A model generated the notes under the pieces. The model made no database searches, had not been told where the DNA came from, and was given only the letters and a program-made list of their open reading frames with translations. From positions 682,001-746,000 of the forward strand of contig BCJJ01000008.1 of NCBI GenBank assembly GCA_039545355.1: a stretch of 64,000 nucleotides of DNA, in the 5' to 3' direction. Positions 11,391 through 21,512 of the stretch are shown here, piece by piece (position 1 is the first letter of the stretch; the number at the start of each line of letters is the position of its first letter). Origin of the DNA: Trichosporon coremiiforme (Eukaryota; Basidiomycota; Tremellomycetes; Trichosporonales; Trichosporonaceae). The position numbers were made by a program, and so were the translations under genes.

Positions 11391-14300
11391 ATGGCCTCGT
11401 CATCCCAAAGCTTCTGGGAGGAAGCCCTTGAGATAGCAGAGACCATTGACCCGCCACCGGCTAAGCGACCGCGCTACGATCTTTCCCCCGACACACCTGA
11501 TACCGCTAAGGCAAAGCAAGAGCAGCGGGATGATGTGCCATCGTCTCCACTCGGCTTTGAGGGCACTGAGCTCACCTTCATCCCCACCCATCTCCGCACG
11601 CATGGAACCACCGATGGCATGGAAGCGCACGCATACTTGCAACGAGCCGAGTATTCTGCAAACTCGTTTGGGGACATCGCGTCCTACATGAAGAACAAGG
11701 ATAAGAAGGTCCAGACGCAGAACCGAGAAATCGCCGCTACCTCCAATCTCCCACAAGTCTTTAAGGGTTTGACGTTCTACATCAACGGCAACACAAAACC
11801 GAGCATGGAGGATCTCCGCAAGATGATCGTGCAGAGAGGCGGCACCGTCGTCCCCTTTCTCCGGAGGAAACGCGAGCTGGATTATGTGGTCGCACCGGTC
11901 CTCACCATCGCCAAGTTCAAGGAGCTCGAGAACTACCGTGTTGTCCGCGAGGGATTTGTGCTTGAAAGCGTTGAGAGGGAAAAGGTTGTTGATTGGCGCA
12001 AGTGGAGGCTGCGAGCCGGTAATGAGCAGGGTCTGGCCAGCTTTGTGACTCCTGCCGGATCAGAAGTCAAGAAGCCCGATGCGGTACAGCTGGAGTCTGC
12101 GCAAGCTTCACAAACTGTGCCGCCTGCGGAGCCTTCACCTGTCGTCATTGCTCCCACGAAAGCTGGTGGAAGCTTGTTACGGCCGTTGCGAATGCCCTCG
12201 GCTTCTCAGAAGCCTGCCCTTCCTCCGGTCAGAGCTGCTTCTGCCCAACCCACCGTTTCATCAGCCCTTGCTCCACCAACGGACACCATCAGCGTGGTCC
12301 CCGTCGAGCCTCGGACCACCTTATCACGACCACTCAAACCAACCGCCCCGCCCCCATCGACGGCCAGAAGGGGTCCCGTTCCCGCTCCCCATCGGTCGGT
12401 CGTCCTACCGGATTCCAGCAGTTTCAGCCCTGCGAAGTCGACGGCAACTCCGGCGAAGGTCACAGCGCCTGAGCTCCTAGTTGTTCCACCAACCGCCGAG
12501 CAATTGTCCCAGCGAGAAGATGCTCCTGTTCCAGCACAACACTCATCACCCACCCCCCACGTCAGCCCCAACCGGCCGCGACATGGGGTCCAGGCACCAG
12601 AGGGCATGCCCCACGACATCTCGTACCGCAGCAAAGAGGCGAACAAGTTCGCCGGTCGGTTAATGCAGGACGACGATTTCCGCGCAATGCATACAGCGGA
12701 GCGAGGGAACGAAGCCGGCTTTATTGATAGCTACTACCAGAACAGCCGACTGCATCTGCTCTCTACGTGGAAGACCGAACTCCGCCTTCTCGTCGCGGAA
12801 GCTCGAAGCTCCGTGGAGCAGGTGCCGACTGTTCTTCCATCACAGGGGTCGGAGAAAGTCATCTTCCATGTGGACTTTGACGCTTTCTTCGTTTCCGTGG
12901 GTCTCGCGAAGCGACCGGACTTGAAGGGCAAGCCGGTCGTCGTGTGCCACTCATCGGGCGGTGGAAGAGCGAGCACGTCTGAGATCGCTAGCGCGAGTTA
13001 CGAGGCGCGTGCGAAAGGAGTCAAGAATGGTATGAGCTTGGGACGAGCGCGAGAGCTGTGCGGCGACGACCTGACGACCATCCCCTACGAATTCGACACC
13101 TACCGCAAGCATTCGACTGCCTTCTATCGCATCTTGCTGGGTTACGCCGACGAGCTGGAAGCAGTGTCTATTGACGAGGCCTTGTTGGAAGTTACTGGTG
13201 CTGTCACGGCCCGTGAGATGGCGCCAGATGCGGCTGAAGCGATCTCTCCGGACCCAGCCGTGTGTGTCGCCGAGCAGATCCGTTCCGACATTCGCGCGGC
13301 CACCGGATGTGAGGTATCGATCGGCATCAGTCACAACATTCTTCTCGCTCGACTCGCCACTCGCAGGGCCAAGCCAGGCGGAGTGTATCGCCTGACGAAG
13401 GACAACTGTTCCGAGCTGCTAGCAGAGTTGAATGTGAAGAGCCTGCCATCCGTTGGGCATTCGATGCAAGGCAAGCTCCAAGACGCCCTGGGCACTACGA
13501 AATGTGGCGATCTGCTTACCTTCTCCAAGCAGCGCTTGCGAGGTGTTCTTGGGCCGAAAACTGGCGACACAATTTACAACTTCATCCGCGGCATCGACGA
13601 TCGGAAACTCACTCCCGACAAAGAGCGCAAGTCTGTGAGCGCGGAGATGAACTACGGCATCCGCTTCAAGAACCAGGACCAGGCGCTGAACTATCTTATC
13701 GATCTTGGGGCGGAGGTGTCGAAGCGGTTGAAGGCAATCAACGTGAAGGGCCGCCACCTCACGCTGAAGATCATGCATCGCCATCCCGAGGCCCCAGTTG
13801 AGGCACCCAAGTTTCTCGGTCACGGCTGGTGCGAGACCTACAATCGAAGCGTAGGCATTGAGCGCCGAGGGCAGGCCACGGACGACGCCACGATCATCGG
13901 CGAGGAAGCTGTGAAGCTTCTGAAGGTGATGCAACTAGACCCGACCGAGCTCCGTGGCATTGGTATTCAGATCACCAAGCTGGACCACGGTCCCAAGCAG
14001 GCAGAGGTCGAGAAGGGGCAGGGTCGTCTGTCCTTCACCAAGCCAGACCGAAAGGGGAAGGGGAAGGAAGTAGCGACTGAAGGCGACAACGATAACGTCG
14101 GCAATGAGGACCAGTCGGCCAGCGTATCGCGCGAGCCATCGCCTATCCCGGTACCAGCCGCAACGTTTCCGCAGCCTGATCCCGTGGCCGTCTCACCCGC
14201 ACCTGAGTCCAGAGAAGTTATCCCCGTTCTACCGACTCAACTCGATCCCGACTTTCTGGCCGCTCTGCCTGACGAGATCCGACGAGAGCTACAGGAGGAG

Positions 14301-15122
14301 CACACGAAGCGCCACGGCTCACGTTCGGGCTCGCGGTCGGGCTCTCGCTCCGGTTCTCACTCGCCGTTGCCCTCCCCCGGTCCGAGTCGCAAATCGATGT
14401 TGAACCCCGCCGCACACATTACGAAGCAACTTCGTCCGAAGCACAAGACGCAACTGGACGCGGCTATGATCGCGCAGGGAGCATTATATGGCGCATGGTC
14501 GCGGGCAGATGCTCAGTCTTTGCAACCCGAGTCCGCGGGCCTATCGCGCGGGGACCGTAGCCGCAGCGTGAGCCTTGCGCCATCGGACGATGGCGAGATG
14601 GTCGGCAAGTACCGCGCCGCGGAGCTTCGTGCGCTCGGTATCGACGCAGATGTCTTCTCAGCGCTCCCTGAAGATGTTCAGGCCGAAGTCTTTCTGCAGG
14701 AGCGGCAGAAGGCGCGCAACCTGCGTCTGCGGACTCAGTCTGCGTCTCCAGCCAAGGTCCGCCCGCCGCGCCAGCGCTCGCCGCAGCCCGTGCCCACCAT
14801 CTCCATCCCGATAAAGAGCAAGCCCGCCCTCTTTGGCGCTCGTGACGCGGACGATGTGGCTGCCGTGCTCGCCAAGTGGGTTGAGAGCCGCGAGGAGGGT
14901 CCGAACGAGAAGGACACGGACCGAGTGCTGAAGTATCTCTGCAAGTGCCTCGGAGGATTCTCGGGGCTCGATCACGTTTCGCAGCTTCTAAGGGACATGA
15001 AGGGCGTCATTCGCGATGTGTATACGGAAGACAACGCGTGGTGGGATACATGGCAAAGCCTGTTCCACTGTATCGACGAACGCGTGCTCGAGATGTACGG
15101 GACAGGACTACGTGTCGACTGA
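11391..15122 (+). CDS. REV1: DNA repair protein REV1 (Y-family dCMP transferase)
   Basis: REV1 is the scaffold and deoxycytidyl transferase of translesion DNA synthesis and recruits other lesion polymerases to PCNA. It is a single uninterrupted ORF of 1243 residues. A BRCT domain lies at about 120-200 (VFKGLTFYINGNTKPSMEDL). The Y-family polymerase core starts at about 490 with FHVDFDAFFVSV and continues with AVSIDEALLEVTG near 592; the acidic residues in these two motifs are the metal ligands. Two ubiquitin-binding motifs follow (DPDFLAALPDEIRRELQ near 945 and DADVFSALPEDVQAEVF near 1080), separated by a short Ser-Arg-Gly repeat. The C-terminal Rev1/Pol-interaction helical domain fills about 1155-1240. 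The domain order matches yeast and human REV1. The lack of introns over 3.7 kb stands out beside FEN1 and MRE11. Confidence 0.96.
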   Translation: MASSSQSFWEEALEIAETIDPPPAKRPRYDLSPDTPDTAKAKQEQRDDVPSSPLGFEGTELTFIPTHLRTHGTTDGMEAHAYLQRAEYSANSFGDIASYMKNKDKKVQTQNREIAATSNLPQVFKGLTFYINGNTKPSMEDLRKMIVQRGGTVVPFLRRKRELDYVVAPVLTIAKFKELENYRVVREGFVLESVEREKVVDWRKWRLRAGNEQGLASFVTPAGSEVKKPDAVQLESAQASQTVPPAEPSPVVIAPTKAGGSLLRPLRMPSASQKPALPPVRAASAQPTVSSALAPPTDTISVVPVEPRTTLSRPLKPTAPPPSTARRGPVPAPHRSVVLPDSSSFSPAKSTATPAKVTAPELLVVPPTAEQLSQREDAPVPAQHSSPTPHVSPNRPRHGVQAPEGMPHDISYRSKEANKFAGRLMQDDDFRAMHTAERGNEAGFIDSYYQNSRLHLLSTWKTELRLLVAEARSSVEQVPTVLPSQGSEKVIFHVDFDAFFVSVGLAKRPDLKGKPVVVCHSSGGGRASTSEIASASYEARAKGVKNGMSLGRARELCGDDLTTIPYEFDTYRKHSTAFYRILLGYADELEAVSIDEALLEVTGAVTAREMAPDAAEAISPDPAVCVAEQIRSDIRAATGCEVSIGISHNILLARLATRRAKPGGVYRLTKDNCSELLAELNVKSLPSVGHSMQGKLQDALGTTKCGDLLTFSKQRLRGVLGPKTGDTIYNFIRGIDDRKLTPDKERKSVSAEMNYGIRFKNQDQALNYLIDLGAEVSKRLKAINVKGRHLTLKIMHRHPEAPVEAPKFLGHGWCETYNRSVGIERRGQATDDATIIGEEAVKLLKVMQLDPTELRGIGIQITKLDHGPKQAEVEKGQGRLSFTKPDRKGKGKEVATEGDNDNVGNEDQSASVSREPSPIPVPAATFPQPDPVAVSPAPESREVIPVLPTQLDPDFLAALPDEIRRELQEEHTKRHGSRSGSRSGSRSGSHSPLPSPGPSRKSMLNPAAHITKQLRPKHKTQLDAAMIAQGALYGAWSRADAQSLQPESAGLSRGDRSRSVSLAPSDDGEMVGKYRAAELRALGIDADVFSALPEDVQAEVFLQERQKARNLRLRTQSASPAKVRPPRQRSPQPVPTISIPIKSKPALFGARDADDVAAVLAKWVESREEGPNEKDTDRVLKYLCKCLGGFSGLDHVSQLLRDMKGVIRDVYTEDNAWWDTWQSLFHCIDERVLEMYGTGLRVD

Positions 15123-15250
15123 TCAGCTGTATCAATAAACGTTCCGTTGTATTTTATCATAATGTACAGTGCATGTCTCGGTGTACCCGGAGAATCAGAC
15201 GGAGAACTATAAAACGCAGGAGAACACAGAGCCTTTCATCTGCTGACCCT

Positions 15251-16845
15251 TCACTTCTTCTTCTTGGCTGCCTTGCCGCCTTTGCCCTTCTTGTCATCCT
15301 CGGCCTTGCGCTTCGGCGCGTCCGTCTTGGGCCTGACCGTGAAGAAGCCGTCGAGGCGGCCCTGCTGCTTGGCGGCGAGCATCTTGGACAGCTTGGCCGC
15401 ACCGGCGCGCACGCGGTCCTCCTTGAAGCCCTTCTCGCGGACGAGAAACTCAACAAGGCCCTCGACGTCGGGCTGCTTCCACTCGACCTGGCTGTCAGTT
15501 ACTGCCCGGAGCGAGACAACTTACCTCCAGGTCCTCTCCCTTCACGACGTCGGGCGTGATGAAGAGCTTCTTCGCTTCCTCCCACGGCCAGTACTCGGGA
15601 ATCTGCATACCGCCCGCGACTTTCTTTTTGGGCTTCTTCTTCTTCTCGACCTTGGGCGCGGGCACCTCCTCGCCGTCGCTGTTAACAACGAATTGCTCGC
15701 CTTCCTCCGACTCGATCTCGGACTCGACCTCCTGCTCCGCGAGCTCGGCGGCCTTCTCCGCCATCTTGCCCTTGATGAACTTGACAACGTTCTCGAGGGA
15801 GCCATGCTCGCGCATCAGCTTCAGCGCCGTCTTGGGGCCAACACCCTTCACAGGCTCGAGGTAATCGCAGCCCAAGAGAATACAAAGCTCGATGAACTAG
15901 CGGGAGTTAGCAAGGCAATAGCACGTCCAACTCACCTGATCCATGTTCATGTCGAGGCCCTTCAGAGCCTCATCGAGCTTGATCTCGGAGATGGGCATCT
16001 TCTTCGCCTCGGAGAAGGTGAGGTGACGGAGAAGAATGGGAGTGTGGAAGGTGAGGGTGTCCATGTCTTCCGATCCGGCAGCAAAGACCTTGCCTGCACG
16101 AGCAAGCTCAGCACACTGAGCCTCAGCCTCTCCGGGGGCCTGTACCGTCAGCTACCGCGAGAGATCTCTAGCTCGGACGTACCGTGACGCAAGGAATGCC
16201 CATCAATCCAAGCAAGCGCTTGCACTCCTCGTTGTGCTCCTTGGTGACTCGAACCTGGCGACGGGACATGCGGTCAATGTCCTCGGCAGTTCCCGTTTCA
16301 CGAGCCTCCTCCTCAGCCTCCTTTGCCTCCTCGCGACGCCCGAAACGCTGTTTCAGCTGGCCCAGTCAGCGTCTGTCATGACAACACAGATGTGTGGTAC
16401 TCACAACACCACTCTTCAGGTCTGGCGGCTTGCCATCGAAGACATAACATGGCTTAATGCCGTTGTCTACCATTCGAATGGTTCGATAGAAGAAACCCAT
16501 CAGATGACTGGCTATCAGTTTGGACCGCAACATGAGCAACGTACCTCGTTACCTCTCCGTTATCGTTCATCAGCATCTGACCATCCTGCTGCCTGACGGC
16601 GATCAGGAACTGGTAGATGGACCTGAAGTGTCAGCTTGAACTCTTCGGACTAGAAGCTCACATGGAAGCATCGATCGCGACCTTACGACCGAAGAGCTGA
16701 TGTCAGTTGGACGTCAGGGTACGTGAACTCACAGTCTTCATCTCGTGGTCCTTCATAGACCGCGGCGCATGCTCCGAGAGCAGACCGGTGAGACCTGCGA
16801 GTCAGCTGAAAGCTCGAGGAGAATCAGCTTACCTTTGATACCCAT
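15251..16845 (-). CDS. RAD27: Flap endonuclease 1 (FEN1/RAD27)
   Basis: This is the structure-specific 5' flap nuclease of Okazaki-fragment maturation and long-patch base excision repair. Nine exons: 16845-16833, 16794-16733, 16696-16662, 16622-16545, 16507-16405, 16356-16183, 16139-15936, 15896-15525 and 15487-15251, total 1278 nt, 425 residues. The first coding exon is only 13 nt. Seen in order: N-terminal [20 protein letters not shown] (first metal-binding Asp), [35 protein letters not shown] and [17 protein letters not shown], covering the XPG-N and XPG-I nuclease regions and the helix-hairpin-helix. Near the end is a PCNA-interacting box, QGRLDGFF, then a lysine-rich tail. The length is slightly above the usual 380 residues because of an acidic/lysine insert (about residues 265-330). 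It converges with REV1 at 128 bp. Confidence 0.96.
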
Positions 16846-16937
16846 GGTTTGCGGTGGGTTCTGGGTTCTGGGTGGTGGCGAGTGCGAAGGAAGGGATGGA
16901 AAGTCAACAACCAGCTGGCCAGTCGGGTGGAGGAAGG

Positions 16938-16990
16938 CGCGTCCAGAAACATGACGCGCTCATGTAGGCTGGCGCGTCATATCGACGCGT
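16938..16990. promoter_or_regulatory. Cluster of MluI cell-cycle-box (MBF-type) sites upstream of FEN1
   Basis: Four CGCGT/ACGCG cores lie 93-145 bp upstream of the FEN1 ATG: CGCGT 16938-16942, ACGCG 16954-16958, CGCGT 16973-16977 and a full ACGCGT at 16985-16990. The second sits in a 17-bp palindrome (16949-16965, ACATGA/TCATGT arms). In yeasts ACGCGT is bound by MBF (Mbp1/Swi6), which drives S-phase replication genes including RAD27. Binding here is inferred. Confidence 0.55.
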
Positions 16991-17293
16991 GGGTTTGGTC
17001 CCGCGATGGCTGGTTGACTGGACCTGACGGCGGTTTGGAGTGGCATATGGAGGCGAAATGTCTTGAGCGTCACCAGATCCGGGCTAGACCGATGGTGCGG
17101 CGGCGTCGGAGCTCGATTCCCAACACTTGTAGACACATAAAGGGTAATTTGGAGGGTGCGACGTTCATACTGTAGCCGCATTGAACGATAGAGCGTGAAC
17201 TGGGTACACCGTATTGGGCGAAACGCATTAAAATCATTATCGATACATTCTAGACGCTGTCTCTCATCTCAGATGCCTGTCTGTCTAGTCGAC
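16991..17293. other. Intergenic region upstream of FEN1
   Basis: This lies between the FEN1 promoter and the 3' end of the F-box-like gene. Small ORFs only; I see no further feature. Confidence 0.5.
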
Positions 17294-18487
17294 CTACACA
17301 GGGAGAGAAGGGTTTGAAATCCAGCCCCGTTGGGTATCAATCGCGAACTGCAGATCTCCCACAAGTGCACGGTACTCCTCCAGAGTGATGAAGTGCACGG
17401 GACTAACTGGTCCAGAGGGTGGTGGGCCGTCCCACTCCCATGGGTCGGGAAAAGGGGAAGGAAAGAGTCCCGGCATGTCGCTATTTGAGGCTTCCATGGA
17501 AGCATCGGGGCTGGCATGGTCGGTGGCTGTGTCGTCCTCGGAGTCCGACTCAAGGTTGTGGGAGCCGGACTCGGCCGTGCGGAAGCTGGCGGAGTCTGAA
17601 GAGTCTTCGTCATCGTTGTCGGAGGTGCCGGAGGCCCCATTCGACTCAGTCATGTCGGAGAAGCGCATGAAGTTGTAGTCCTTGACTATGATCTCGATGG
17701 CTTTCAGTCGCATTCCCTCCTCAACGCTGTCTCCCTCAAGAACCCTAAGCCACGTAGGATGAGCCGCGAGACTCCCGGCGTTGACGACGATGAAGGGCTT
17801 CATGTCAACCCAAGCGTCGGCTGCCAGCTCTCCGAAAGAATTCCAGAGCTCCTCTAGATACTCAGAGCACGCGCCAGGGTCAGCGCTCATCAAGAAGATG
17901 GCCACGATGCTTCCGAAGGAGTCGGGAATGCGGCGGTCGAACTGATCCTCCTCTCCCCACGTAGTGAGGACGAACCTCTCGACGTTGGTCGGAGGTTTGT
18001 CCTTGATGGCGTGGCGAGCGGGCCAATAGCAGGCAGGGCAACCACCTTGAGACGCATCGGCGGAGCCGTAGTGCAAGATGCGCACGCCGACGGGGTCACC
18101 CTTCCATTCCCAGCAGTTGGACAGACGGACGGTCGTAAGGGACGGAAATGCGTCGTACATGATACCGGTCTCGTTGACGCAGCGATTGCCTTCTGGTGGT
18201 TCGGAGTCGAGGATTTGGCAGTGGTGGAGGAGTTGAGGTGCTTCACGCCGGAGATCCCTGACCTCAAATGATCGCCCGTACTTGACATGCAATAGAGGGT
18301 GTTCGATGTCTTCCCACGCGTACACAGTGGAGTGATAGAACAGGCCCTTGATGCATTTGCGCCATTCATGGCACACCTGACTAATGGCGAGGAGGGTGGC
18401 CGGGCCGGAGTTCTCGATCACCCCGTCGAGGATGTGAGGGAAGTGCAGACCGTCGAGCACCTTTGCAGGTCTTGCTTCGTCAGTCAT
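17294..18487 (-). CDS. F-box-like protein of a locally expanded family
   Basis: An intact single-exon ORF of 397 residues. Residues about 10-55 (HFPHILDGVIENSGPATLLA, then SQVCHEWRKCIKG) look like a divergent F-box: a helical segment followed by Val-Cys-x-x-Trp-Arg. The middle part is globular with a Cys-x-x-Cys pair (GCPACYW) and a segment with VERFVLTTWGEE. Near residue 305 there is an acidic Ser/Asp-rich stretch (NDDEDSSDSASFRTAESGS), and the C-terminus ends with FITLEEYRALVGDLQFAIDT. F-box proteins are substrate adaptors of SCF ubiquitin ligases; that role is inferred, as I see no leucine-rich or WD repeats. Two degenerate copies of the same gene follow at 18880-20000 and 20215-21160 on the same strand, so this is the surviving member of a tandem family. 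Confidence 0.7.
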   Translation of the reverse strand: MTDEARPAKVLDGLHFPHILDGVIENSGPATLLAISQVCHEWRKCIKGLFYHSTVYAWEDIEHPLLHVKYGRSFEVRDLRREAPQLLHHCQILDSEPPEGNRCVNETGIMYDAFPSLTTVRLSNCWEWKGDPVGVRILHYGSADASQGGCPACYWPARHAIKDKPPTNVERFVLTTWGEEDQFDRRIPDSFGSIVAIFLMSADPGACSEYLEELWNSFGELAADAWVDMKPFIVVNAGSLAAHPTWLRVLEGDSVEEGMRLKAIEIIVKDYNFMRFSDMTESNGASGTSDNDDEDSSDSASFRTAESGSHNLESDSEDDTATDHASPDASMEASNSDMPGLFPSPFPDPWEWDGPPPSGPVSPVHFITLEEYRALVGDLQFAIDTQRGWISNPSLPV

Positions 18488-18879
18488 AGTAGCCAGATGG
18501 TTGTATAACTCACTCCGCGTTTTTCATGACTGGCCCAGATATATGAGGACTCAAGAAAGTGCAGTGATGGTCTTTGTGTAGTTACGGGAAGCGATCAATG
18601 ACGAAGCGATGGAGCGGAATCGGCGGACTTCCCATGCCCCATTGCCCTTTGCGCCCTCCTCATGCGAACATACACAAAGCGCATCTGCGCCTGCGAATCT
18701 CACCGATATCACGGTGATTTGAGCAGTGAACTATGCGACATGCATTACTTTCAACTTGTTTGGTATTTCTACAGGCAGAGGGACCGGCCGCTATGCGTAA
18801 TCACAGCGGGGCAGTTCATGGCGAGCGACGTTCCAGTCGCGATCTCCTCCAGAGTCCCAAGGTGAGAGATATCAGCTAC
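18488..18879. other. Spacer between F-box-like gene and first pseudogene
   Basis: Upstream of the intact F-box-like gene. I see no gene or repeat in it. Confidence 0.45.
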
Positions 18880-20000
18880 TCTGTACTGGTAGGCTTGGTA
18901 ATCCAACCCCACTGAGTGTCGATGGCGTATTGATGGTCTCCGACGACTGCGCGGTATTCGGCCAGAGTGACGAAGTATACCCGACTAACAGGACCGGGTG
19001 GGGGGTATCCAGCCGGTCGCGCCAGTCCACATCGTTAGGATAAGCTCGATTGGGTCTATCGGTTTCCGTCAGGGTAGTATCGAAAGTGTGAGCGGCTCCC
19101 GTGTCTATAGGCTCATCGGGTTTTACTGGCAGAGTCGTCGTCGGCGATGTTGGATATGTTGATGTCAAAGAGATCCGATGACTCCTCGCTGCCTGCGTCT
19201 GGGGGCGAATGACCGATCAGGATGTCTTGGTGTATGCCTTTCAGTGCCAGCAGCCGCAACTTCTCCTCCACGCTAGTGCCAGGAAGGTCATGTATTCACA
19301 GTGGGCGGTTGTCGACACTTGCTGCGTTGACAACGATGACGGGTTTGTCGTTCACCCACGCCTCGACAATGACGTCGCGGAATGAGCTCCGAAACTCCTC
19401 AACGTAGTCTTGGCACTTCTCTGGAGCTGCTTCGAACATGAACACGACGGCGACCGAGTCGGACTCTTTCGGCAGGCGAGTGTCGAACATGACGTCTTCC
19501 CCCCAGGTTGTGAGAACGAACCTCCCAACACTGTGATTGTCTTCCTTGCCATAGACCCAGTGAGAGCAATTCCAGTGGCAGCACGGGCACGCACTCCACG
19601 ATGAGGGTGGCGGGCGATAATGTAAGGTTCGCTTTCCGCAGAGGTAGGGGTCAAGATTCAAGTAGTTGCAAACTCTCGCGGCTTCTAGGGCTGGAAATGC
19701 GGGCCTGAATATACCAGAGTAGTTCACGCAGCGGTCAAATCCGGGCGGCTCAGAATCGATGATTCGGCAGTGACGGAGGAGAATGGGAGCTGGCTCGACG
19801 ATGAACCAGGCAGGTGAACGCGCGCCCTTACCTGACTTCTACCAAGAGTTTCTTACCCCGTCGCTCATCTCCGTAAACCTTCACATGATAGAACATGCCT
19901 TTGATGCGCTGGCGCCATCGGCTGCAGACTTGACTGATGGCGGCCAGAGCACCATGTCGAGGATATGCGGGAAATGCACTCAGTCGAGGACTCGTGCAGG
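18880..20000 (-). pseudogene. Decayed paralogue of the F-box-like gene
   Basis: Read on the minus strand, this copies the neighbouring F-box-like gene from end to end but is broken. Near 19990 the first part reads VLD, a TGA stop, then VHFPHILDMV; a deletion of about 15 nt and a frameshift follow, after which AAISQVCSRWRQRIKGMFYH continues in another frame. The middle is open at 19727-19296 with GRFVLTTWGEDVMFD and KPVIVVNAASVDNRPL, then stops in frame before IHDLPGTSVEEKLRLLALKG. The C-terminus VYFVTLAEYRAVVGDHQYAI closes at about 18880 in the original frame. Several separate lesions make an intron explanation unlikely. Confidence 0.75.
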
Positions 20001-20214
20001 ACTGCAGGTCAGCTCGGGGCTCTCATCGGGGAAGCTTATCCTGGTCAAGACAGACTGACCTTATCATTGTCGTAGCTGGAGGGAAAGAGTCAAACAAAGG
20101 TGAGTCATCCCGCGGAGGTGGACAGCCATAGGCGGCCGAGCGCGATTGGCATATGTGCCTGCGCCCTCCTCCACCTGGATGCACATGCACATCCGTTCTA
20201 GTCTGCTCTAATTA

Positions 20215-21160
20215 TCATAGATGGCTACAAGTGCTTCCGTTGACTCCACAAGTTATGCATGCATGCTGCTTTCGAGAAGGACCAGGTACAGTGTTACAGA
20301 GAATCCTGATGAAATACTTGAGGCTTTCTGGTATGTCGAGCAGGGGACTTGGGTCCACTACAGGAGCCCTTGGCTCTGGTGCCTTGGTATTGTTGTCCTG
20401 GGGTCGGAAGAGGAGAACGAGGGATGCAATTGCTTCCTGCCACAGCATATCGTTGGTGTCTTCTTCCCAGCAGCCCTGCAAAAACAGCACGACCTTCGAG
20501 CGGCGCTGATGGGATTCCGGTGGAAAACGTCAAGAGATGACCTGCGGAACGACGACTCAGGGAGTGTTGAGTGGGAAGCGCGAGTCTTGCTGACCCAACA
20601 GAAGAGTCGGAAGGTGTTGACCAGCTCGAAAACGAGCGGACTCGGGGAGTGTTGAGTGGGAAGCGCGAGTTCTTGCTGACCCAACAGAAAAGTCGGACGG
20701 TGTTGACCAGCTCGAAAACGAGCGAGCGTTCATCGCTGTACTCTTTGAGAAATGCCAGATGCAGGCAGTTGTTCGGCTCGTCCTTGATGTCCAGAATACG
20801 ACAATGGCGCATCCGGTAGAACTCACTGTTCGCCTGGCATGGGTTGTCGATGATGATCGGGGAGCTGGCTCTGGGACGCCATTTGCACTTGCTGTCCCCA
20901 GGTTGCCCGGCAGAGTCGGCCTTGAGGTGGTAGTGTCTCTCCTTCACCACGCGCCGCCAGTGCTGGCATACCTGGGCAATGCGAAACACAGCCGCAGGCT
21001 CCGCCATGTCGATGACGGAGTGGAGGATATGTGAAAGTTCGTCTCGGTAAGCACTCTGTATGGCCAGCGAACAGCTTCGCTCTCGATCACGATCTCGAAG
21101 CTTACTGCTGTGCGGGCATGTCGAGGCGATGAAGGAGCACGAGGAGGAGGACACTGGCAC
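20215..21160 (-). pseudogene. Second decayed F-box-like paralogue with internal duplication
   Basis: An ORF at 21160-20294 begins in family-like sequence (ELSHILHSVIDMAEPAAV, then AQVCQHWRRVVKERHYH, then MRHCRILDIKDEPNNC), matching the F-box region and the HCQILDSEPPEGN segment of the intact gene. After about nt 20730 it runs into a tandem duplication and loses similarity. Another frame (20490-20215: LFLQGCWEEDTNDMLWQEAI) appears to carry the displaced middle region. This is a frameshifted, truncated relic; the open length of the ORF is probably accidental. Confidence 0.6.
20561..20724. repeat. Tandem duplication of about 85 bp
   Basis: Unit 1 begins at 20561 and unit 2 at 20646, both with GGAGTGTTGAGTGGGAAGCG and both ending in ACCAGCTCGAAAACGAGCG. 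The copies differ by a few substitutions and small indels. It lies inside the second F-box-like pseudogene. Confidence 0.85.
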
Positions 21161-21403
21161 GTTGTTTCCGAAGGCGAGTCAGTGACAGATCGATCTGCAG
21201 GATCTTCATTCGCTTCTGGAACGGAGTGAGCGTGCGTGCGGACACTTGCCTGGTAAGCGGAAGTGGCCACACTTGATGCAAGTCCTCATATCTTGCTCCC
21301 AGTGGTCGTGCATACGGGCGTCTTCCTCCTCCCTCGTCGCCTCCACATACCTTCAACGAGGTTCAAAAAGGGTCCCGGCATCTCCTCGTGAGGAGACAAG
21401 AGA

Positions 21404-21512
21404 AGGTCCGACTGGGAATCGAACCCAGATTACAAGAACGACACCGCAGCTCGTGAGGAACACGAGGAGTGAGAATCAGAATCTTGTGTACTAACCATTA
21501 TACGATCAGACC
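21404..21512 (-). tRNA. tRNA-Gln (CTG) with intron
   Basis: On the minus strand the acceptor arms GGTCTGA and TCGGACC pair, with discriminator T at 21404. The D-arm contains TAATGGTTAGTA and the T-arm GGGTTCGAATCCC. The anticodon stem CAAGA pairs with TCTTG. The anticodon CTG is at 21477-21479. A 37-nt intron (21475-21439) sits one base after the anticodon, the canonical position. No CCA is encoded, as expected for a eukaryote. Confidence 0.93.
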
